NCBI RefSeq assembly: GCF_001467895.1
Contig: NZ_LNYO01000013.1
Location: 713,124 to 777,123 of the forward strand
DNA length: 64,000 nucleotides
Direction: 5' to 3'
From: Legionella nautarum
Lineage (GTDB): Bacteria > Pseudomonadota > Gammaproteobacteria > Legionellales > Legionellaceae
Position 1 is the first letter of the stretch; every line of letters begins with the position of its first letter. Below the pieces are notes generated by a model. That model was not told the origin of the DNA. It searched no databases and saw only the letters and a program-made list of their open reading frames with translations. This document shows, piece after piece, positions 28,297-38,897 of this stretch. A program made the translations under genes and the position numbers.

Positions 28297-31200
28297 CTAT
28301 TTTTTACCGTAGCCTCCACCACCAGGTGTCTCGATAATAAATACATCACCTGGATTCATTTCAATTTGCGCACAACCATCCAACTCAAGGATTGAACCAT
28401 CGGCTCGTTCTACCCAATTGTGGCCAAGTTTACCCGGCTCTCCGCCTTGCAAGCCATAAGGAGGTATTTTGCGATGACTCGAGATAATATTGGCCATCAT
28501 CGGTTCTAAAAAACGAATACGTCTTATCACTCCATCACCACCCCGATATTTACCCTCACCTCCACTAGCTTGTCGAATAGCAAAGCGCTCCAAAATGACT
28601 GGAAAACGCCATTCCAAGATTTCCGGATCAGTAAGATAGGTGTTAGTCATGTGGGTATGGACTGCCGTAGCGCCGGCAAATCCTTGCCCGGCTCCTGCGC
28701 CACCACAAATGGTTTCATAATATTGATAATTACTATTGCCAAAGGTGAAGTTATTACAGCTCCCCTGGGAAGCAGCCACCACGCCTAAGGCCCCTAATAA
28801 AGTATCCACAATGCATTGGGAAGTTTCGACATTACCTGCCACGACTGCGGCTGGGTAATTGGGATTTAACAGACTATTCTTCGGGATAATGAGTTCAATA
28901 GGGACAAAACAACCCCCATTGAGGGGAATATTTTCAGCCACAAGGCAGCGTAATACATATAAAACTGCGGCTTTGCTAATGGCAGTTGGGGCATTAAAAT
29001 TGCCAGGATGTTGACCGGCACTACCTGTAAAATCAAAGGTTGCACGGTGATTTTTTTTATCAACCGTCAATTTAACCTTAATTTCACTACCATCATCAAG
29101 AGAATAACTAAAATGACCATTGTCTAAACGTGCTAATAATTGTTTGACAGCAAAGCAAGCGTTCTCACGAACATAGCGCATATAAGACTGAATAACAGTT
29201 AAACCAAATTGCTCGACCAACTCCCATAAACCAGCTACACCACAAGCATTTGCAGCAATTTGTGCCTTTAAATCTTCTAAATTTTGTTGCGGATTACGTG
29301 CAGGATAAGGTGCATCCTGAAGCAATTTCAAAGTAGCCTTTTCACGAAATCGCCCACGAGCAACAATTTTGAAATTGTTGATTAAAACGCCTTCTTCATC
29401 AACCGTCTTACTTTCTGCAGGCAACGAGCCTGGCGTGATACCGCCAATATCTGCATGATGACCGCGAGCACCCACAAGAAATAACAACTGTTCTTGCTTG
29501 TCAAATACAGGGGTAACGACTGTAATATCAGGTAGATGAGTACCACCATTGTAGGGTGCATTCAGCATATAAACCTCATGCGGCCGTAGTTTGATTTTTA
29601 AAATCGCCTTCACCGTTTCACTCATGGAACCAAGATGAACGGGAATATGCGGCGCATTCGCAACAAGTTCCCCTTTGTCATCAAAAATAGCGCAGGAAAA
29701 ATCTAAACGTTCTTTAATATTCACGGAACTCGCTGTATTTCTTAGTACTTCCCCCATTTGCTCGGCGATATTCATAAAACGATTATTAAACACTTCTAAT
29801 AAGGCAGGATTGACCTCAGTCGCAGAGATTTTATTACGTGACAAGCTTTGATAACGAGTTAAAAGCAAATGACTTTTCTCGGTGACTGAAACTTGCCAAC
29901 CTGGTTCAACAATGGTTGTCGAATTTTCTTCACTTATGATGGCGCAACCCTGAATGCAATCTCCGGAATGCAAGTCTTTGCGCAGGTAAACAGGCGCATC
30001 ATAAAAGCAACCGTGAGTAAATAGTTTTACTTTTTGTTGAAAAGGAAGCTCGCCTTGTTTTCGTGGTTTGTGGGCTTCTTTTGTTTCAGCCAACTTTTCC
30101 GCTGCAGCACTCATTTCAATGGAAATGGATTCAACAATTAATGATTTTTTTGTAGAGCCAAAACCAAATTTTTGTTGGTGTTGCTTGACAAATTGTCGCT
30201 GCATTAAGTTCATTGCAGTAAATTCAACAATTAATACGGTATCTGAGCCTTGATAACGTAAATGAACTTGACGTTTAACGCTCTGTTTTTGTTGATTTAA
30301 ATTTTGCTTGGCTAATTCTTTATATGCTTCTTGTTCAAGTTTGGCAAAATGTGGTGTTAATAAGCGTATAATTCCACGTTTCAGCGGTTTTTCGATAGCA
30401 AGCTCGCGGAGTACTGCTATTTCGGCGAGCCCCATCCCATAAGCAGATAGCACCCCAGCTAGAGGATGAATTAAGATAGTTGCGACACCTAAATGATCAG
30501 CAACAAGACAAGCATGCTGGCCAGCCGCACCGCCAAAGCAATTCAAAACATAGTCACGCACATCATAACCGCGCTGTACCGAAATTTTTTTTATGGCATT
30601 AGCCATGTTGTCAACAGCAATCAACAAATAATCTTCAGCCACCTGTTCCGCACTTTGTTGAGCCTTTGTTGCTTTATTAATTTTTTGAGTTAACTCACGA
30701 AATTTATCCTGTACTCCTTTTAGATCTAGCGTTTCATTGGCTGCAGGACCAAATACTTTAGGGAAAAAATTAGGCTGAATTTTTCCTAATAGCAGATTGC
30801 AATCAGTTATCGTCAGCGGTCCGCCACGGCGATAACAAACGGGCCCAGGATTCGCACCTGCGGAGTCTGGGCCTACTGTAAACCGTTGCCCATCAAAATG
30901 GAGAATCGATCCGCCACCGGCGGCAATGGTATGAATCAACATCATCGGTGTACGAATATGAATACCACTGAATTCACAACCAAAAGTGCGTTCATATTCA
31001 CCAGCAAAATGAGATACGTCGGTAGAAGTACCGCCCATATCAAAGCCAATCACTTTATTGAATCCGGCGCTTTGAGAAGTTTTAATCATGCCAATGACTC
31101 CTCCAGCCGGTCCAGAAAAAATACTATCTTTTCCTTTAAAAACTCTTGAAGGAGCTAAACCCCCGTTGGATTGCATAAAAAATAAGGGAATTTTTCCTAG

Positions 31201-31890
31201 TGCATGCTGCAAATGATTGATATAGCGCTGAAGAACAGGAGACAGATAAGCATCAACAACCGTTGTATCACCTCGACTCACTAATTTCATCACCGGCGCT
31301 ACTTCATGACTCACGGAAATTTGCGTAAAACCAATTTTATTCGCGATTTTTTTTAAGATTTTTTCATGCTGGTTATAGCGATATGCATGCATCAAGACAA
31401 TCGCAATGGCACGATAACCCTGTTTAAATGCCCCTTGCATCGCTTGTTGTGCTGCTTTTTCATCCAGGGCTTGTAAGCGCTGACCTTGGGCGTCGACACG
31501 CTCTTTAATTTCAATGACATCCCTATAAAGAACGGAGGGTAATTGAATATTTAAAGCGAACAAATGAGGGCGATTTTGATAACCAATACGCAAACTATCA
31601 GCAAATCCCTGGGTAATCGCTAAAAGAACTTTCTCGCCTTTTCTTTCCAATAAAGCATTAGTGGCAACCGTTGTACCCATTTTAATAATGGCCACTTTAT
31701 TGGCAGGAATTTTAGCCTGCTTAGCGAGGCTAAGAATAGTTCTTAGACCTTGTAAAACCGCGTCCTCATATTGCTCCTTATTCTCGGAGAGCAATTTATG
31801 ACTATGAATACGACCCTGAGGATCCCTGGCGACGATATCTGTAAACGTACCACCCCTATCTACCCAAAACTCCCATTGTTCCTTTTTCAT
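28297..31890 (-). CDS. ATP-dependent 5-oxoprolinase (fused hydantoinase A/B type)
   Basis: Opens 5-oxo-L-proline to glutamate at the cost of ATP. 1197 residues with both domains fused in the eukaryotic-type order. HyuA-like ATPase at about 5-680 has WVDRGGTFTD at the start and GFDMGGTSTDVS in the middle; HyuB-like at about 685-1190 ends with ERFAIRQASGGEGKYRGG and the Gly-rich FIIETPGGGGYGKK. It is a lone minus-strand gene. For an amino-acid-using bacterium it salvages spontaneously formed pyroglutamate. A hydantoinase activity is the main alternative, but the fused architecture favours oxoprolinase. Confidence 0.93.
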   Translation of the reverse strand: MKKEQWEFWVDRGGTFTDIVARDPQGRIHSHKLLSENKEQYEDAVLQGLRTILSLAKQAKIPANKVAIIKMGTTVATNALLERKGEKVLLAITQGFADSLRIGYQNRPHLFALNIQLPSVLYRDVIEIKERVDAQGQRLQALDEKAAQQAMQGAFKQGYRAIAIVLMHAYRYNQHEKILKKIANKIGFTQISVSHEVAPVMKLVSRGDTTVVDAYLSPVLQRYINHLQHALGKIPLFFMQSNGGLAPSRVFKGKDSIFSGPAGGVIGMIKTSQSAGFNKVIGFDMGGTSTDVSHFAGEYERTFGCEFSGIHIRTPMMLIHTIAAGGGSILHFDGQRFTVGPDSAGANPGPVCYRRGGPLTITDCNLLLGKIQPNFFPKVFGPAANETLDLKGVQDKFRELTQKINKATKAQQSAEQVAEDYLLIAVDNMANAIKKISVQRGYDVRDYVLNCFGGAAGQHACLVADHLGVATILIHPLAGVLSAYGMGLAEIAVLRELAIEKPLKRGIIRLLTPHFAKLEQEAYKELAKQNLNQQKQSVKRQVHLRYQGSDTVLIVEFTAMNLMQRQFVKQHQQKFGFGSTKKSLIVESISIEMSAAAEKLAETKEAHKPRKQGELPFQQKVKLFTHGCFYDAPVYLRKDLHSGDCIQGCAIISEENSTTIVEPGWQVSVTEKSHLLLTRYQSLSRNKISATEVNPALLEVFNNRFMNIAEQMGEVLRNTASSVNIKERLDFSCAIFDDKGELVANAPHIPVHLGSMSETVKAILKIKLRPHEVYMLNAPYNGGTHLPDITVVTPVFDKQEQLLFLVGARGHHADIGGITPGSLPAESKTVDEEGVLINNFKIVARGRFREKATLKLLQDAPYPARNPQQNLEDLKAQIAANACGVAGLWELVEQFGLTVIQSYMRYVRENACFAVKQLLARLDNGHFSYSLDDGSEIKVKLTVDKKNHRATFDFTGSAGQHPGNFNAPTAISKAAVLYVLRCLVAENIPLNGGCFVPIELIIPKNSLLNPNYPAAVVAGNVETSQCIVDTLLGALGVVAASQGSCNNFTFGNSNYQYYETICGGAGAGQGFAGATAVHTHMTNTYLTDPEILEWRFPVILERFAIRQASGGEGKYRGGDGVIRRIRFLEPMMANIISSHRKIPPYGLQGGEPGKLGHNWVERADGSILELDGCAQIEMNPGDVFIIETPGGGGYGKK

Positions 31891-32096
31891 CCTGATAAGT
31901 TTCCATCACCTATACTTCAATTAGAATAGCTTAAAAATTATCCATTTGGGTATTCTGATGCGAAAACAATATGCGTCATCTTGATGTAATCTTGGGCATT
32001 TTAAGACAGTTCGAGACAGCGCTGCGCGCCTCCTTAGTGCGAACGGGATAAACAAACGTTTACACAATCCTAGCAACTGTCTTTTCAAATCAGCTG

Positions 32097-34034
32097 CTAT
32101 GATTTTTTCTTCTTAAGATTCGCTTTTATCAAATTAATCAACCCGCCCTTTTTAAGCACTTCTTTTTGTCGCTCAGAAAGAGAATGCGTTACTTCAATCT
32201 CTTTTTTATTAATTTTAATTTTCAATTCATTATGATCTAATTGCTTGATTAGATGATCAATTTCAACCGTGTCATTTAATTGAATCGCGTCATAATCAGT
32301 AGGATTTTTAAACACTAAAGGAAGAACGCCAAAATTAATTAAATTCTGCCAGTGAATACGAGCAAAACTCTTGGCAATCACGACGCGCAAACCTAAATAC
32401 CTTGGTGCTAAGGCTGCGTGCTCACGGCTTGATCCCTGACCATAGTTGTCGCCACCGATAATGACATGACCGGTTTTGTGTTTTTTTGCTCGTTCTGGAT
32501 AATTTTCATCAATATGTGTGTAAGTAAATTCACTAATTTTGGGGATGTTAGAGCGATAAGGGAGTACTTTCGCTCCCGCTGGAGAAATTTCATCCGTTGA
32601 AATATTATCTCCGACTTTTAATAAAACAGGCAGTTTAAATTTTTCGGGTAAGGCATCAAGCTCAGGTAAAGAAACAATATTGGGTCCTTTAACTAACTTA
32701 ACCTTTTTAGCTTCTTCTGAAGGCAAAGGCGATTCAAAACAGGCCTTATCCAAAATTCGCTGTTTTGGCAATTTAACTTTAGGGTAGGCGGTCTCTAATG
32801 CTCGAGGGTCAGTAATAACCCCAGTCAAAGCTGAAGCAGACGCTGTTTCAGGGCTGCAGAGAAAAACTTTATCATCTTTTGTTCCTGAGCGATCAGGGAA
32901 ATTACGCGGAACAGTCCGCAAACTGTTTTTATCTGTCGCTGGAGCCTGTCCCATTCCGATACAACCATTGCAGCCCGCTTGATGTATACGTGCCCCAGAA
33001 TGTATTAAGCTACCTAGATGGCCATCTCTCGCGAGTTCTTCAAGAATAGTTCGAGAACTAGGATTAATATCAAGCGAAACATTATTCTTTATGGTATGTC
33101 CTTTTACTATTTCGGCAGCAATGGCAAAATCGCGGTAACCAGGATTTGCTGATGATCCGATGTAAGCTTGATAAATTTCTTCGCCGGCAATCTCGGTCAC
33201 AGGAACAACATTACCAGGGCTTGAGGGTTTTGCGATCAGCGGCACAAGGGTTGATAAATCGAGCTCCTCATCTTTATCATAAGTTGCGTCCTTATCCGCT
33301 TTTAATTCTACCCAGTCCACCTCCCGCCCCTGGCTTTGTAAAAATTCGCGGGTAATTTCATCAGACGGAAAAACTGTCGTTGTCGCCCCTAATTCTGCAC
33401 CCATATTGGCAATGACATGGCGATCCATAGCAGTCAGATGTTTTAGGCCCTCACCATAATATTCAATCACATAACCAACCCCTCCTTTCACATCATGGCG
33501 ACGTAACATTTCTAAAATAACATCTTTAGCACTGACCCAATCAGGTAATTTTCCTGTTAATTTAACCCCAAGTACTTTGGGCATTTTGATATAAAGGGGG
33601 TATCCGGCAATAGCCATAGCAACTTCCAATCCTCCTGAACCAATGGCGATCATTCCTAAGGATCCTCCGGCACAGGTATGGCTATCAGAGCCAGCAAGTG
33701 TTTTACCAGGTTTACCAAAATTTTGCATGTGAACTGCATGGCTAATCCCATTACCAGGACGACTAAAATAAATACCAAATCGTCTTGCAGCACTGGCTAG
33801 AAACAGATGATCATCGGGGTTTTTATTGTCTTCTTGAATTAAGTTATGGTCGACATATTGCACTGAAATTTCAGCTTTTGTACGCTCTAAACCCATAGCT
33901 TCTAGTTCAAGCATGACTAAAGTACCTGTTGCATCTTGGCAGAGTGTCTGGTCGATTTTTAGTGCGATTTCTTTGCCAGGCTCCATTTTGCCTTCGAGAA
34001 GATGTGCTTTGATGATCTTTTCAGTGACGTTCAT
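32097..34034 (-). CDS. Aconitate hydratase, short Aquifex-type
   Basis: Citrate/isocitrate interconversion. 645 residues, about 250 shorter than AcnA, matching the short Aquifex-type aconitases with an LeuC-like catalytic part (1-410) and a swivel domain (about 470-645, GDNYGQGSSREHAALAPR with the active-site serine). DSHTCAGGSLG, and Cys355 and Cys358 in GCNGCIGMG, are present. The third iron-sulfur ligand region, normally GSCTN, reads GSSANPGYRD, with Ser replacing Cys. It may be an extra aconitase beside a main AcnA elsewhere. Lone gene, with 206- and 194-base gaps on each side. Confidence 0.87.
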   Translation of the reverse strand: MNVTEKIIKAHLLEGKMEPGKEIALKIDQTLCQDATGTLVMLELEAMGLERTKAEISVQYVDHNLIQEDNKNPDDHLFLASAARRFGIYFSRPGNGISHAVHMQNFGKPGKTLAGSDSHTCAGGSLGMIAIGSGGLEVAMAIAGYPLYIKMPKVLGVKLTGKLPDWVSAKDVILEMLRRHDVKGGVGYVIEYYGEGLKHLTAMDRHVIANMGAELGATTTVFPSDEITREFLQSQGREVDWVELKADKDATYDKDEELDLSTLVPLIAKPSSPGNVVPVTEIAGEEIYQAYIGSSANPGYRDFAIAAEIVKGHTIKNNVSLDINPSSRTILEELARDGHLGSLIHSGARIHQAGCNGCIGMGQAPATDKNSLRTVPRNFPDRSGTKDDKVFLCSPETASASALTGVITDPRALETAYPKVKLPKQRILDKACFESPLPSEEAKKVKLVKGPNIVSLPELDALPEKFKLPVLLKVGDNISTDEISPAGAKVLPYRSNIPKISEFTYTHIDENYPERAKKHKTGHVIIGGDNYGQGSSREHAALAPRYLGLRVVIAKSFARIHWQNLINFGVLPLVFKNPTDYDAIQLNDTVEIDHLIKQLDHNELKIKINKKEIEVTHSLSERQKEVLKKGGLINLIKANLKKKKS

Positions 34035-34228
34035 TTGGCATCGTCCTTGTGATTTGCCTTATTGAATAACTATAGTATAGCTGGTTGATTTTAGGATTAA
34101 TTCATAACTGGATGATTTTGGAGTGAATGGACTTTATATATTTTTAGTCTAAACAGTCTATTTAATATCGTGGGGATACTTCAGTTCGTGCTGAGGAAAC
34201 GCGGTAAAGATTCGCCAAATTGAACCCG

Positions 34229-36433
34229 CTACACTTGACGCCTAGCCTCTAACACATTGGGGATCTGTTCTAATTTATTTAACAAGCGCGAAAGGCTATT
34301 TAAACCATCAATTTCTACGGTCAAAGTAATAAAAGCTGAATTATCTTGTTTGTTAATCTGTGTTTGTAATGCATAAACATGCGCTTTCTCGTTAGAAAGC
34401 AAGGAAGTCACATCTTTTAAGAGTCCAGCTCGATCGAAAGCTTTAATTAATACATCAACAACATAATGATCTCGGGTCGCAGATCCCCAACTGACTTGTA
34501 AAAACCGTCGTCGTTGCCTTTCATTTGCGTGAATAATATTCGGGCAATCCTGACGATGTACGGAAACGCCTCGCCCCAGGGTGATATAACCAACCACAGG
34601 ATCACCAGGTACAGGTTGGCAGCAACGAGCCATATGAGTTAAGAGATTACCTACTCCTTCGATACGCAAATCCCCACCCCGAACTTCGGGTTTTGCTTGT
34701 GGTTTTACCAGATTTTGAATCACTGGAGTATCGACCTCTGCAGGCGATAAGCGGTTAAGAATTTGCCCTAGTTTGATATCACCGCGTCCTAAAGCCGCGA
34801 GTAAATCATCCAAGCGTTTAAAATTGAAAGAAGAAACTACGTCATGCAAATGATCGGTCTTAATACCCAAGGCTTTTAGTTCTTTATCAAGAATTTCATG
34901 GCCTTCGGCTTTATTTTTGTCATAATCCTGCATCTTAAACCAATGCAAAACTTTTGCTTTTGCACGAGAGGTTTTCAAATAATTGAGATGCGGATTTATC
35001 CAATCTCTAGAAGGACGCTCATCTTTACCAGTCAGCACTTCAACCCGATCACCGGTTTGCAAAGCATAAGTTAAAGGAACGATAGAACCATTCACTTTTG
35101 CCCCTCTGCATCGATGTCCAATTTGACTATGTACATGATAAGCAAAATCCAAGGGGGTAACGCCTTGCGGGAGATCGAGAACATCCCCATCAGGGGTAAA
35201 TACATAAACCCTATCTTCGAGAAACTCAGTTTCAATGGCTTCAGACACCCCTCTCGAAGTAGCCATTTCTCTATGCCAAGCTAATACATCGCGTAGCCAT
35301 TCAATTTTACGTTCATGACTTTCCTTTTCTGGCCCGCCACCCTCTTTATATTTCCAATGTGCAGCAACGCCCATTTCTGCTAAATCATGCATCTGAAAAG
35401 TACGAATCTGTACTTCAAAAACACGGTTTTCAGGGCCTTCAACCGCAGTATGCAGAGATTGATAACCATTCGGTTTGGGATGAGTAATATAGTCATCAAA
35501 TTCAATAGGAACTTGTTTCCATAAAGAATGGACCATGCCAAGCACTTCGTAGCATTGTTCTTTTGTTTCGACGAGAACACGCACGGCAGTCGCATCGTAG
35601 ATTTCATCTAAAGAAACGTTCTTGCGTTTCATTTTGCGATAAATGCTGTGTATATGCTTTGAGCGCCCATAAACTGCAAAATGATGAGCACCAGTCGCTT
35701 TAATTTGATCGTTTAACTCAGCAACAATAAGATCAACATAACGATCGCGTTCCAAGCGCTTCGCTTTTAAGCCCTTCGCGATCGACTTATATTCCTCAGG
35801 ATGTAAATGGCGAAAAGCTAAATCTTCCATTTCCCATTTGATAGCCCCAATCCCTAAACGATTTGCTAAAGGCGCATAAATCTCCATCGCTTCAGTCGCA
35901 ATTTGTTTGCGCATTTCTTCTGGAAGCTGCGAAGATGTTCGTAAAATACAAAGGCGCTCTGCTAATTTAATTAGCACCACTCGCACATCATCGACCATGG
36001 CGAGTAGCATTTTACGAATATTATCGATCTGATGTTTGTTTTGTGGGTATTTGCTTAGTGCTTGCAAATTTTGCATAGCACTCATTTTTTCAATGCCTTT
36101 TACTAGTTTGGCAATGTTAGAACCGAGTTGTTCCTCGACATCATCTAGTGACAAATCGTCGTAATGAACGTTTTCAAAAATAATGGCTGCTGTAAGCGTT
36201 TCTTGGTCGACTTCTAAATCAGCCAAAATATCTGCCATGGCCAAGCCTTGCTGTAGACAGGATATCCCCGTTTCAGTGGCATGATCATGGCCTGCTAATT
36301 GGCTTAAAGTACAGGCACTGCGAATTAAATCTAAGTCTTGGAAATACCCTTTAGAGCCTAATTGATGGAGCCATTGTTCAACATCTATGCCACCGTCAGT
36401 TAGCCAGGGAGTATCTTCTTTAACTTTAACCAT
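34229..36433 (-). CDS. relA: GTP pyrophosphokinase RelA
   Basis: Makes (p)ppGpp on ribosomes stalled by uncharged tRNA. 734 residues in RelA/SpoT order: inactive HD hydrolase domain (the HDxxED site reads FENVHYDD), synthetase domain ([41 protein letters not shown]), TGS domain ([16 protein letters not shown]), a zinc-finger/helical region with Cys-Cys ([11 protein letters not shown]) and a C-terminal ACT domain. The degenerate HD site identifies it as RelA and not the bifunctional SpoT. Its start overlaps the end of rlmD by 8 bases, the same pair order as in E. coli. In Legionella, ppGpp triggers the transmissive, flagellated phase. Confidence 0.97.
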   Translation of the reverse strand: MVKVKEDTPWLTDGGIDVEQWLHQLGSKGYFQDLDLIRSACTLSQLAGHDHATETGISCLQQGLAMADILADLEVDQETLTAAIIFENVHYDDLSLDDVEEQLGSNIAKLVKGIEKMSAMQNLQALSKYPQNKHQIDNIRKMLLAMVDDVRVVLIKLAERLCILRTSSQLPEEMRKQIATEAMEIYAPLANRLGIGAIKWEMEDLAFRHLHPEEYKSIAKGLKAKRLERDRYVDLIVAELNDQIKATGAHHFAVYGRSKHIHSIYRKMKRKNVSLDEIYDATAVRVLVETKEQCYEVLGMVHSLWKQVPIEFDDYITHPKPNGYQSLHTAVEGPENRVFEVQIRTFQMHDLAEMGVAAHWKYKEGGGPEKESHERKIEWLRDVLAWHREMATSRGVSEAIETEFLEDRVYVFTPDGDVLDLPQGVTPLDFAYHVHSQIGHRCRGAKVNGSIVPLTYALQTGDRVEVLTGKDERPSRDWINPHLNYLKTSRAKAKVLHWFKMQDYDKNKAEGHEILDKELKALGIKTDHLHDVVSSFNFKRLDDLLAALGRGDIKLGQILNRLSPAEVDTPVIQNLVKPQAKPEVRGGDLRIEGVGNLLTHMARCCQPVPGDPVVGYITLGRGVSVHRQDCPNIIHANERQRRRFLQVSWGSATRDHYVVDVLIKAFDRAGLLKDVTSLLSNEKAHVYALQTQINKQDNSAFITLTVEIDGLNSLSRLLNKLEQIPNVLEARRQV

Positions 36434-37775
36434 TTACTGTGCATCCTTTTTCAAATAAGGCAATGGCTTCCACATGAGCAGTATGTGGAAACATGTCCAT
36501 AACGCCAACTGCTTTTAACCGGTATCCTTTGTGGTTAACTAAAATATCACTATCTCTTGCCAAGGTTGCTGGATTACAAGAAACATAAACAAGTCGTTGC
36601 GGATTGATTTTATCGATTTGCTTTACAATTTCTAAGGCTCCAGATCGTGGTGGATCAATTAAAAGTTTAGTAAATTGCTGCTTAAATAGTGCTGATAAGG
36701 CATTAATTTGTTCTAAATCGGCGCAAAAAAACTCAGTATTCGTTAAATTATTTAATTCTGCGTTCATTTTAGCCCGTGAAACCATAGTATCACTGCCCTC
36801 AACTCCAATTAACTTAGCACAATGCTTAGCGAGTGGTAGAGAAAAATTTCCTAGTCCACAAAATAAATCCAAGACCACGTCTTCTTCAGTTAAAGCCATT
36901 AATTCCAGTGCCCGAGCAACCATTAAACGATTGAGGCCGGCATTCACCTGAGTAAAATCGGTGGGATGAAATTGGAAATGTACGCCTTCATCCGGCAACG
37001 CATAACTGAGAAATGCCTGGCCATCTTCAGGATAAAATAAACTGACCGTATTAACCCCGCCGGGTTGAAGAAATAATCGAAATTTGGATTCACGGCCAAA
37101 ATGGCGAAACTTTTCTTCATCGTTAGCGCTAAGAGGTTTTAAATTACGAAAAATTAAAGCGATCTCTTCATCCCCTGCTGCCACTTCCACTTGGGCAATG
37201 ATCTGAGGATCATCAAGTGAATTGATTAATTCGCGTAAGTTAACGATTTGCTGATCAATTTCTGCGTTTAATACCGGACATTGATTAATTTCTGTAATAA
37301 AACGCGGATTATTTTTTTCTCTAAATCCCACTAAAACCGTTTGTTTTTTTTCAACATAGCGGGCACTAAGACGTGCTTTATTACGATAATTCCAATGATC
37401 GCTGGTTAAGGGGGCAAGAATTGTTTCAGGTTCACAATGACCAATACGTTGCAATAAATCAAGCAGCAAGGCTTGTTTTTCATGGACCTGAGCTTCTTCG
37501 TTCAGATGCTGCAATGAGCAACCGCCGCAGAGATTATAATGCGGACAACGTGGTTCTACCCGTGTAGAGGAAGCAGCAGTAATCGATACTAGCTTCCCTT
37601 CATCAAAGTCGCTTTTCATGCGCGTGTATTGAAAGGAAACCTGCTCTCCAGGAAGCGCGCCTTGAATAAAAGTAGTTTTACCATCAACACGAGCGATGCC
37701 TCGACCATCATGACTAAACTTCTCAATCTCTGCGGTCTGAATTGTTAACGGTAAGCGTTGGCGTCTTTTACTCAT
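36426..37775 (-). CDS. rlmD: 23S rRNA (uracil-1939-C5)-methyltransferase RlmD
   Basis: S-adenosylmethionine-dependent methylation of U1939 in 23S rRNA. 449 residues: N-terminal TRAM domain (about 10-65), [4Fe-4S] cysteines 77, 83 and 86 ([10 protein letters not shown]) with a fourth in [11 protein letters not shown]-binding [14 protein letters not shown], and the catalytic nucleophile in [14 protein letters not shown]. coli RlmD is 433 residues. It lies directly upstream of relA and is presumably co-transcribed with it. Confidence 0.96.
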   Translation of the reverse strand: MSKRRQRLPLTIQTAEIEKFSHDGRGIARVDGKTTFIQGALPGEQVSFQYTRMKSDFDEGKLVSITAASSTRVEPRCPHYNLCGGCSLQHLNEEAQVHEKQALLLDLLQRIGHCEPETILAPLTSDHWNYRNKARLSARYVEKKQTVLVGFREKNNPRFITEINQCPVLNAEIDQQIVNLRELINSLDDPQIIAQVEVAAGDEEIALIFRNLKPLSANDEEKFRHFGRESKFRLFLQPGGVNTVSLFYPEDGQAFLSYALPDEGVHFQFHPTDFTQVNAGLNRLMVARALELMALTEEDVVLDLFCGLGNFSLPLAKHCAKLIGVEGSDTMVSRAKMNAELNNLTNTEFFCADLEQINALSALFKQQFTKLLIDPPRSGALEIVKQIDKINPQRLVYVSCNPATLARDSDILVNHKGYRLKAVGVMDMFPHTAHVEAIALFEKGCTVNG

Positions 37776-37952
37776 TATTTAGTCTCTTAATCAATATGAA
37801 ATAAATCCGGCTAAATATTGTGATAGCTACTAGAAAATATTAAGAATTTTACAGTGCGCAAGGATACCATAGGCAATTGCTTCCTGTCATGTCGTAAAGT
37901 CAGAGCCAAAAGATTCTACAATATAAATAGTAGGGTAAAAAAGCTGACGTTT

Positions 37953-38897
37953 ATGACTATTGCGCTTATATCTCATTCAGATTGTTTATTACATAACATG
38001 GGGCCACTGCATCCTGAGCAGCCAGCGCGTGTGCAAGTTATTGGAGAGCAGTTAAAACAAAGTGGTTTGTCGCCAATTTTAAAAAATTACCAGGCGCCTT
38101 TAGTAAAAGAAAGCCATTTATTGGCCGTACACTCTAAAGATCATATTAACAATATATTTCATGCCTCCCCTGAACAAGGTTTAATAGCCTATGCCCCGGA
38201 TGTTTACATGAACCCCTACTCTTTAGCTGCAGCCCTGCGTGCAGCTGGCTCAGCTATTTTGGGCGTTGATTTAGTACTCAATCAAGAAGTAAACCAAGCT
38301 TTCTGCAATGTGCGCCCACCAGGACATCATGCTGAATGGGAAAACGCTATGGGATTTTGCTTTTTTAATAATGTCGCAATAGCAGTGTCTTATGCCCTAG
38401 AGCACTATCAACTTAAACGCATTGCTATTGTTGATTTTGATGTCCACCATGGCAATGGCATAGAAGATATTTTTCGCGATGATCGGCGCGTTTTATATTG
38501 CTCTTCTTTTCAACATCCTTTTTATCCTTTTAGCGGTGCAAATACCAAAAGTACTCATATTATTAATATTCCTCTTCCTGCCGGCACGGGGAGTGAGCTG
38601 TTTCAACAAAGAACTGCGGAATTTTGGTTTGATAAAATAAAAGAATTTAAACCGGAATTGATATTTTTTTCCGCAGGATTCGACGCCTATGTTGACGATG
38701 AAATGGCTAATTTATTACTCACAGAAAATGATTATTTGTGGATTACTGAAAATATTAAAGAAATTGCTGAGGAAAGCTGTCATGGACGTATTGTTTCCGT
38801 TTTAGAAGGCGGCTATTCATTACATGGTTTAAAATCTTGCGTTATTGCACATATTCAAGGTTTGAATAATGGACAAAACCAAGCAAACCGCACTTAA
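37953..38897 (+). CDS. Histone deacetylase-family (acetoin/polyamine type) deacetylase
   Basis: 314 residues from the ATG at 37953; the longer GTG start at 37854 adds 33 residues (CRKVRAKRFYN...) outside the family profile. Zinc amidohydrolase of the class II HDAC-like group: RPPGHHAEW with His125/126, metal ligands Asp163 and His165 in DFDVHHGNG, Asp244 in FSAGFDAYVDD, and a terminal LEGGYS. Bacterial members remove acetyl groups from polyamines, small molecules or proteins. It overlaps the next gene (MFS) by 29 bases, so transporter and deacetylase may act on one metabolite. Substrate unknown. Confidence 0.92.
   Translation: MTIALISHSDCLLHNMGPLHPEQPARVQVIGEQLKQSGLSPILKNYQAPLVKESHLLAVHSKDHINNIFHASPEQGLIAYAPDVYMNPYSLAAALRAAGSAILGVDLVLNQEVNQAFCNVRPPGHHAEWENAMGFCFFNNVAIAVSYALEHYQLKRIAIVDFDVHHGNGIEDIFRDDRRVLYCSSFQHPFYPFSGANTKSTHIINIPLPAGTGSELFQQRTAEFWFDKIKEFKPELIFFSAGFDAYVDDEMANLLLTENDYLWITENIKEIAEESCHGRIVSVLEGGYSLHGLKSCVIAHIQGLNNGQNQANRT

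Noticed and set aside
37854..37952. Longer start (GTG) for the deacetylase
   Set aside because: The extra 33 residues are unlike the family N-terminus, and MTIALISHSDCLLH at 37953 fits the usual start.
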